Source: Cacajao melanocephalus
Lineage: Eukaryota > Chordata > Mammalia > Primates > Pitheciidae
DNA: 64,000 nt
Direction of reading: 5' to 3'
NCBI GenBank assembly: GCA_963573385.1
Contig: CAUYLG010041593.1
Span: 1 to 64,000, forward strand
The position numbers were made by a program, and so were the translations under genes. Each line of letters opens with the position of its first letter. The first letter of the stretch is position 1. The notes under the pieces were generated by a model, which saw only the letters and a program-made list of their open reading frames with translations, had not been told where the DNA came from and made no database searches. This document shows positions 29,058 through 64,000 of the stretch, piece by piece.

Positions 29058-30285
29058 TTTTAAAACACATATGGTGCTGGGAAAACTGGCTAGCCATATG
29101 CAGAAAGCTAAAACTGGATCCTTTCCTCACACCTTATACAAAAATTAACTCCAGATGGATTAAAGATTTAAACATAAGACCTAACACCATAAAAACCATA
29201 GAAGAAAACCTAGGCAATACCATTTAGGACATAGGCATGGGCAAGGACTTCATGACTAAAACACCAAAAGCAACAAAAGCCAAAATAGACAAATGAGATC
29301 TAATTAAAACTAAAGAGCTTCTGCACAACAAAATAAATTATCATTAAACTGGCAACCAACAGAATGGGAAAAATTTTTTGCAATCTACCCACCTGACAAA
29401 GGGTAATATCCAGAACCTACAAAGAACTTACACAAATTTACAAGAAAAAAACAACCCCATCAAAAAGTGGGCAAAGGATATGAACAGACACTTCTCAACA
29501 GAAGACATTTATGCAGGCAACAAACATATGAAAAAAAAAACTCATCATCACTGCTCATTAGAGAAATACAAATCAAAACCACAATGAGATACCATCTCAC
29601 GCCAGTTAGAATGGTGATCATTAAAAAATCAGGAAATAACAGATGCTGGAGAGGATGTGGAGAAATAGAAATGCTTGTACACTGTTGGTGGGAGTGTAAA
29701 TTAGTTCAATCATTGTGAAAGACAGTGTGGCGATTCCTCAGGGATCTAGAACTAGAAATACCATTTGACCCAGCAATCCCATTACTGGGTATATACCCAA
29801 AGGATTATAAATCATTCTATTATAAAGACACATGCACATGTATGTTTATTTCGGCACCGTTCACAATAGCAAAGACTTGGAACCAACCCAAATGTCCATG
29901 AATGACAGACTGGATAAAGAAAATGTGGCACATATATACCATGGAATACCATGCAGTCATATGGATAAAGCTGGAAACAAACCATCATTCTCAGCAAACG
30001 GACACAAGAACAAAAAACCAAACACCACAAGTTCTCACTCATAAGTGGGTGTTGAACAATGAGAACACATGGACACAGGGAAAGGAATATCACACACCAG
30101 GGCCTATTGCGGAGTAGGGGGCCAGGGGAGAGATAGCATTAGGAGAAATACCTAATGTAGATGACGGGATGATGGATGCAGCAAACCACCACGGCACGTG
30201 TATACCTATGTAACAAACCTGCACGTTCTGCACATATACCCCAGAACTTAAAAGTACAACAAAAACAAAAACAACCACAAATCTG
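29058..30285 (+). mobile_element. 5'-truncated L1PA element
   Basis: Primate-specific L1 in plus orientation. It starts in the ORF2 C-terminal region (ATGGTGCTGGGAAAACTGGC) and continues through CCATCTCACGCCAGTTAGAA, ATACCATTTGACCCAGCAAT and TGGCACATATATACCATGG. It ends in the 3' UTR (GTAACAAACCTGCACGTTCT) and an ACAAAA tail. About 35 bp of the usual text after CATGCAGTCAT is missing. Stops break the frame, so it is inactive. Less diverged than the minus-strand L1s. Confidence 0.92.
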
Positions 30286-30296
30286 GTCATTTCCCC

Positions 30297-30440
30297 TTAG
30301 CGTGGCATTCAAGGCGCTTTGAAATCAGGAACCTTGCCTCTGTAGCTTCATTTTCTATCAATTTCCTCTCTTCTCCATACTCATACTCCAGCCACAGGCA
30401 ATAACCCTTCTCTTTCCTTTCTCTCATAATTGCATTTAGG
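30297..30440 (+). repeat. L2 fragment
   Basis: GTGGCATTCAAGGCGCTTTG, CTCATACTCCAGCCACAGG and CCCTTCTCTTTCC follow the L2 3'-region consensus in the sense direction. Confidence 0.5.
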
Positions 30441-31097
30441 GTGTGTGTTAATGGTAAATTTACATTTTCCCTAATTTTTGCATATTGTTAGGATGGGATT
30501 GCAAAAGTAGTAATGTCTATTTCCTAACAGCCTAGACCCAGAAAACATATAGCATCGCCTCTGGTCATAGTAGTGCAATATGACCTTAACTTTATTCAAT
30601 TAAAACTGCTGTCAATTAGATTTGTATTAAATTATGTATTAGGTTTGTATTAAAATTATATATTAAGATTGTATATTTTAATAATATTATTAAATCACCC
30701 TTTCTAAAATTTGGTATGTTTTTTCATTTGTCAGATCTTATTTTTATGTCCTTCAATATGGTTTTCTTGTTAAATTTATTTTGAACAGGTAATACATTAA
30801 TATGGTTCAAAATATACTAAAAAGTATTTAAAATAACATAGCAATGTTTGCCTTCCATAGCTCTCCTTGAATTGTCCAGTTCTGCTCCTTTACAGAAGTA
30901 GGTTATATATATATATATATGAGCAAATACATGTACCTACATGCTGCAATTGTAAATGGAATGCTTTTCTTTTGTTACTGTTTCTAGGTGATTATTGCTA
31001 GAATACAGAAAAACAATTGATTTTTGTGCAGTTATCTTTATTCAGATACCCAATTTTCTTCTTAATGCTAATGGGCTTTTACTATAGCCTCCCCTCC
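30441..31097. other. Gene-free AT-rich stretch, possible L1 3' fragment
   Basis: About 30770-30990 (TAATATGGTTCAAAATATAC) resembles antisense L1M 3' UTR text. A short TA microsatellite is at 30906-30921. No gene. Confidence 0.35.
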
Positions 31098-31371
31098 TCC
31101 ATTTTTAGACAGGGTCTTGCTCTGTTGCTCAGGCTGGAGTGCAGAGGCATGATCTCATTTCACAGCAACCTCTGCCTCCCGAGCTCAAGTGATATTACCA
31201 CCTCAGCCTCCCGAGTAGCTGAGACTACAGGTGCATGCCACCATATCCAGCTAATATTTTGCTGAGATGGGGTTTCACCATGTTTCTCAGGCTGGTCTTG
31301 AATTCCTGGGCTCAACCGATCCACCTGACGTGGCCCCTCAGTGTTGGGATTACAGGTGTTAGCTACTGCAC
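31098..31371 (-). repeat. Alu (AluJ/S-like)
   Basis: Antisense Alu from AGACAGGGTCTTGCTCTGTT to GTTAGCTACTGCACC, directly followed by another antisense Alu fragment. Confidence 0.9.
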
Positions 31372-31520
31372 CTTTTTTTTTTTTGGAGATAGGGTGGCAG
31401 CCTGGAATGCAGTGGCATGATCATAGCTCACTATAACCTCATACTCCTAGGCTCAAGGAATCTTCCCACCTCAGCCTCAAGAAGCTGGGAATACAGGCAT
31501 GCACTATCATGCCTGGCCTG
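31372..31520 (-). repeat. Alu fragment (single arm)
   Basis: T-run, GGAGATAGGGTGGCAGCCTG, then straight to CACTATCATGCCTGGCC. Only one arm is present, so this is a monomer or an internally deleted Alu. Confidence 0.82.
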
Positions 31521-31607
31521 AAATAAATTTAAACTTACAGAAAAGTTGCAAAAATAATACAAATAATTCATGTACATCCTTCCCTCAGATTTCCCAAATG
31601 TTAACAT

Positions 31608-31899
31608 TTGTTTGTTCGTTTCTGAGATAGTCTCACTCTGTCACCCAGGCTAGGGTGCAGTGGCGTGATGTAGGCTTATTATAATCTCTGCCTCCAGGTT
31701 CAAGGAATTCTGGTGCCTCAGCCTCCCAAATAGCTGGGATTATAGACATGTGCCACCATGCCTGGCTAATTTTTGTATTTTTAGTAAAGAGGGGTTTCAC
31801 TATGTTAGCCAGGCTGGTCTCAAACTCTTGACCTAGGTGATATACCTGCCTGGGCCTCCCAAAGTGTTGGAATTACAATGTGAGCCACTGTGCCCAGCC
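31608..31899 (-). repeat. Alu (AluS-like)
   Basis: Antisense Alu from TTCTGAGATAGTCTCACTCT to GTGAGCCACTGTGCCCAGCC, inserted in an L1 3' UTR. Confidence 0.92.
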
Positions 31900-31923
31900 A
31901 ACACCTTACTTTTTGCTGTATCA

Positions 31924-31927
<4 letters not shown>

Positions 31928-31969
<42 letters not shown>
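31928..31969. repeat. TG dinucleotide microsatellite
   Basis: Uninterrupted tract of about 21 GT units, long enough to be polymorphic in a population. Confidence 0.97.
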
Positions 31970-31971
<2 letters not shown>

Positions 31972-32199
31972 TTTTCTGAAATACTGGCAAATCAAATGAG
32001 AGGTTTACCTTTAACTTCTAGATACTTATATTTTCTAAAAACAAGGACATTCTCTTCCATAATCATAATTATAAAAATGAGAAAATTTAAAATACTATCA
32101 CTCTAGACATTTAAATAACATTTAAGTTCTTGATGTAATAAACTAATAAATTTCCTGACACTGAGCCTTGTATTGCTAAAATAAAGCTTATGTAATCAG

Positions 32200-33330
32200 A
32201 GTGTACAATTCGATTTGATTTTATTTGGAATTTTTGCATCTATGGTCATAGGTGAGATTAGGCTATAGCATTCTTTCTGGCATTTTACTGGGTTTGAGTA
32301 CAATGGCAGCTTAGATAATAGTTAAAACCCATCTATTTTGGGGGTTGAGTTTTGGCTATAGGAGTGTGTTTACTTTGTAATCATTCACTGAGCTGCATAC
32401 TTGTGATCTGTACAATTTCCCATATGTTTTTTAATTAAAAATTTAATTAAAAACATAAACTTTTATTTTTTATTTGTTTTTGGGACAGGGTCTCACTCTG
32501 TCACCCAGGCTGGAGTGCAGTGGTGCAATCTTGGTTCGCTGCAACCTGGGCTTCCTGGGCTTAAACAGTCTTCCCCACCTCAGCCTCCCAAGTAGCTGTG
32601 ACTGCAGGCATGCGCCACCACACCTGGCTAATTCTGGTATTTTTAGTAGATGTGGGGTCTTGCCATGTTGCCCAGGCTGGTCTCAAACTCCTGGGTTCAA
32701 GTGATCTGCCCATCTTGGCCTCCCAAAGTGCTAGGATTACAGGTGTGAGCCACCACACGTGGCCAACAATCTTTTCAAGGATAAAATTTTATGTATTTTT
32801 CACCCTGTCTTATGGTGCTGAAAAACGATAAAATTTTAATCACTTTTCCAATTTCTTCTTGGGTAATCAATTGGCCCATTAAAACTATGTCTAGGATCAG
32901 TGTTTGCTGGGAAGTTACCTACTTGCTCTGATTTCTATTATTATTCTCAATTCCTTTATATGGTTATGTCTAATTCCCTTATATGGTTATGTCTAATTTC
33001 TCATTCCTAATTTTGTTCTTTTTTGGCTCCTTTCACCTTTTATCAGGCTCAGGATATTTTATCTATTTTATTGGTGCTTTCAAAGAATTGTTTTTAAATT
33101 TATTCTTTTTTTTCTACCGTGTTAACTTTAGCTTTTATCTTTATTGGCCCATTTTCTTTTTTTTTTTTTATGGCTTAAATGTGTTTTTTTCCTATATTTC
33201 CTTTTCTTCTTTTACTATACTGGGGAATTCCTCTAAATTTAAAAGTCACTACACACCTTTGAGTTTTTCCTTTTGAATAATAAATGTGTTACACTTTCAT
33301 TTCCAAGTCTGGTCTCATATATTCTAGGAT
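32200..33330 (-). mobile_element. Diverged L1 ORF2 fragment, split by an Alu
   Basis: Weak antisense L1 text: TTTTTGCATCTATGGTCATA with GGTGAGATTAGGCTATAGC before the Alu, and TTCTTCTTGGGTAATC, TATCTATTTTATTGGTGCTT after it. It contains a tandemly repeated 24-bp unit (about 32951-32998). No coding capacity. Confidence 0.5.
32470..32763 (-). repeat. Alu (AluJ/S-like)
   Basis: Antisense Alu from GGGACAGGGTCTCACTCTGT to GAGCCACCACACGTGGCC. Confidence 0.93.
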
Positions 33331-33347
33331 CCTTAATAAGGAATCTG

Positions 33348-33652
33348 GGGCTGGGTGCAGTGGTTCATGCCTACAGTCTCAGCACTTTGGGAGGCCAAGG
33401 CGGGTAGATCACTTGAGACTAGAAATTTGGGACTAGCCTGGCAAACATGGTAAAACCCCGTCTCTACCAAAAGTACAACAACAACAAAAAAAATTAGCTG
33501 GGCCTGGTGGTGCATGCCAGTAGTCCCAGCTACTCAGGAGGCTGAGGCATGAGAACCTCTTGAACCAGAGGCGGAAGTTGCAGTGAGCCGACATGGCACA
33601 ACCACACTCCAGCCTGAGTAACAGAGCAAGACTCTGTTTAAAAAAAAAAAAG
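33348..33652 (+). repeat. Alu (diverged AluS/J)
   Basis: Sense Alu with an ACAACAACAAC-expanded linker and an A11 tail. Confidence 0.93.
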
Positions 33653-34411
33653 AGAGAAAGCTGGGTCTTACCTTGCTGCATTTTCTCAGAGCTCTAATCC
33701 TGGTGAATCCCATTGCCTGGCCACAATGACATGACAAATAAAAACATGCTGAGCAAACGAACAATCCTTTTCTGTTCCAGGGCCAACTGAGATCTGCGCT
33801 TGCTGCATCCCATCCACACACCCAAATATTCCTGGAGCATTTGTCATGTGCGAGCACTGTGGCAGATTCTATGAATGGCTGAACAGCTGGGTATCCGCCC
33901 TCTTCGAGCTTACATTCTAGTGATGAAGACTTAGAACAGGTAGCACAGTGAGCTGAGCATCGCCTAGGATGCCGTGGAAAAGATATGGGCCATCACCACC
34001 TAGGAGGTCGGGCAGAGAATCTCTGAAACAAGTGGTTCTTAATTAGGTTCCTTAGACTAAGGTTCTACCCTGTCTCCTTATTCTATTCTCAGGAAGGTGG
34101 CCATTGGGTTTTCTTGTATAAAAGTGATCTGATTTTGAGTTACCTGCCTAGTGTTCCTGGCCGCAGTTAACTGAACCAACAGACTGAGAGGCAGGCATAA
34201 GACATCTATCTAGTAGGAATACTGCACACAGGATGGTCACTGGCTGACTTAACTAGAGCCTCTATGGGAAGTCTAAACATCAAAAAGAAAGACAGGAGCA
34301 GAAACAGAGATAGTAGGAGAAAAAGCAGAAAAGAATAGTAAGGTCATAAAAATGGCAGTCACAAACCCTAGAGTATTGGATTAAAACCATATCTAAACTC
34401 ACGTTTTAAAA
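33653..34411. other. Gene-free stretch
   Basis: Part (about 33830-33950, TTCGAGCTTACATTCTAGTG) resembles a very old repeat seen again near 47080 and 60090. Nothing coding is supported. Confidence 0.45.
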
Positions 34412-34701
34412 ATATGAGACAGGCTCTTGCTCTATCACTCAGGCTGCAGTGCAGTGATTCAATCACAGCTCATTACAGCCTTGACATCCTGAACTCAAGC
34501 AATCCTCCTGCCTCAGACTCCTAACTAGCTAGGACTACAGAAATGTGCCACCATGCCTGGCTAAATTTTTTTAAAAAAATTTTTGGAGGATGAGGTCTTG
34601 GAATGATGCCCAGGCTGGTCTTGAACTCCTGGGCTCACGTGATCCTCCCACCTTGGCCTCCCAAAATGCTGAGATTATAATCATAAGCCACTGTACCTGG
34701 C
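34412..34701 (-). repeat. Alu (AluJ-like)
   Basis: Antisense Alu, GAGACAGGCTCTTGCTCTAT start and TAAGCCACTGTACCTGGC end; AluJ-type CTCAAGCAATCCTCCTGCC. Confidence 0.9.
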
Positions 34702-35525
34702 TCATGGTTTTTAATAACATACAGATGGATAGACAGAATAAATTCAGGTATGTGTATTTGCATGTTTTAACATACATACATATATGTTTTCCAGCTCTGT
34801 GGGCTGAGGCGGCCTATAAGCAACAACACTCCCGCAATGAGACTCTAGCCAGGAATATATACTGTGTCCAGATCTTGGTTTCCAGACTTTGTTTCAAGTG
34901 GTACCAAGAAACTACTTGGTTTCTAAGTTCCTTTTTTCTTGAATAAAAGGAACTGGGAGCTTCTTAGAGAAATGACAGATGTTAGGGCTGAGACAGGGAA
35001 AACAGGAGTAAGCCTGAAATATCTTGTGGTGCCAGAAAATGCTTAAAAACTGACAGGGGCAATGTTGAAACAACACAGGTGCCAATGAGTTCTCATTACT
35101 GAATGAGTTCTCACTGGCCAAATCTGAGCCAATTTGAGCAACAAAATAAACTATGTTAGCATTAGATTATAACCTGTAGAATAAAACAGATAACCATTCA
35201 TTCATACTGATATAAATTATCAAATAAATAAATGGGGAGAAGGGACAGCTCTTCTTTATAGTCGAATATCAATTAATAAATGCAGGTAAAATAAGGAAAT
35301 AAAGTCACCATTAGGCAAGTGCAACATCAATATCTGTTATAAGCAAGAATCATTGATGACAGAACAAAAATCAGCAGGCAAAATTGTAAGGATAAATGAG
35401 AATTCACACAGCTTCAAAGTATCTCCCCAGAAGATTCTTATTAATTTCTAAGAAAATTCCTAATTTTACAGTGGAGAAACCTGGCACACACCACCTTTGC
35501 CATGTGATCAAAATTACCACCACCT
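34702..35525. other. Gene-free stretch
   Basis: AT-rich, no gene or recognised element except that its end carries one half of the next Alu's target duplication. Confidence 0.45.
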
Positions 35526-35831
<306 letters not shown>

Positions 35832-36177
35832 TTACCACCACCCTTCACTAGGAGGCACTAAGAAGGGCATAATATCACTTCTGCGGTTGTCTTGCAAAAA
35901 TGCAGACCCTCAATCACATCATGTAAAAGCATTAGACAAACTCAAATTGGGGAATATTCTATGAAATAATTGGCCTGGACTCTTCCAAAATGGCAAGGTC
36001 ATGAAAGACAAAGAAAAACGGAGAAACTGTCACAGGCTGACAGATGAAGGAAACACAACAACAAAATGCAATGTGGGATCCTGGACCAGAAAAAGGACAT
36101 CATGGGGAAAACTGGCAAAATTTGAATGTCCATAGATTAGTTAGTAGTAGTTTATCAATGTTAACTTCCTGGTTTTG

Positions 36178-64000
<27,823 letters not shown>

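Larger units (their letters stand above)
31521..32035 (-). mobile_element. L1M-type 3' UTR fragment, split by an Alu
   Basis: AAATTTAAACTTACAGAAAA, GTTGCAAAAATAATAC and CAAATGTTAACATTTG before the Alu, and ACACCTTACTTTTTGCTGTA with the TG tract after it, follow an old L1 3' UTR in antisense. Confidence 0.55.

Noticed and set aside
29378..29718. Open frames matching the L1 ORF2 C-terminus on the plus strand
   Set aside because: Fragments of a 5'-truncated L1PA without promoter or complete ORF.
33534..33857. A 107-codon minus-strand open frame considered as a small gene
   Set aside because: Half of it is antisense Alu; the rest shows no signature.

Overview
The window is mammalian nuclear DNA, almost certainly human or a close ape. 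It has a vertebrate GT-AG exon/intron structure, is packed with primate-specific Alu SINEs, carries a young L1PA-type LINE, and also holds old pan-mammalian repeats (MIR, L2, MaLR LTRs). There are no prokaryotic-style operons. No rRNA, tRNA or CRISPR array was seen.

The only protein-coding gene I can support is the 3' part of CLPB (Skd3), the mitochondrial intermembrane-space AAA+ protein disaggregase, on the minus strand. Ten coding exons run from 63035 down to 37907, with a poly(A) signal at 37865-37870. All nine complete introns are GT-AG and keep frame throughout. Together the exons encode 386 residues plus stop. Counting back from the stop on the 707-residue human isoform numbers them 322-707. 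On that scale Walker A lysine falls at 387, Walker B glutamate at 455, the arginine finger at 561 and sensor-2 arginine at 620, which matches published numbering. The N-terminal targeting region, ankyrin repeats and promoter lie beyond the right edge.

Positions 1-37850 are downstream of CLPB. I see no gene there. About 32 full or partial Alus, a pile of minus-strand L1 fragments with several stacked 3' ends (about 13.7-25.7 kb), two THE1/MST-type LTRs, a 5'-truncated plus-strand L1PA (29.06-30.28 kb) and several microsatellites fill most of it.

Positions 37850-64000 are the CLPB gene body. Alus are scarce here (five). MIR and L2 relics are common, and a few repeat-free blocks look like candidate cis-regulatory elements. 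One holds a perfect paired-class homeodomain palindrome (53203-53213) and one a cluster of palindromes (61146-61191).

I did not find a new biological system. The most interesting points are the candidate intronic regulatory blocks, a retroposed-looking pyrimidine tract with a 20-bp target duplication, a left-arm/left-arm Alu dimer, and the splice architecture around the Walker A motif.
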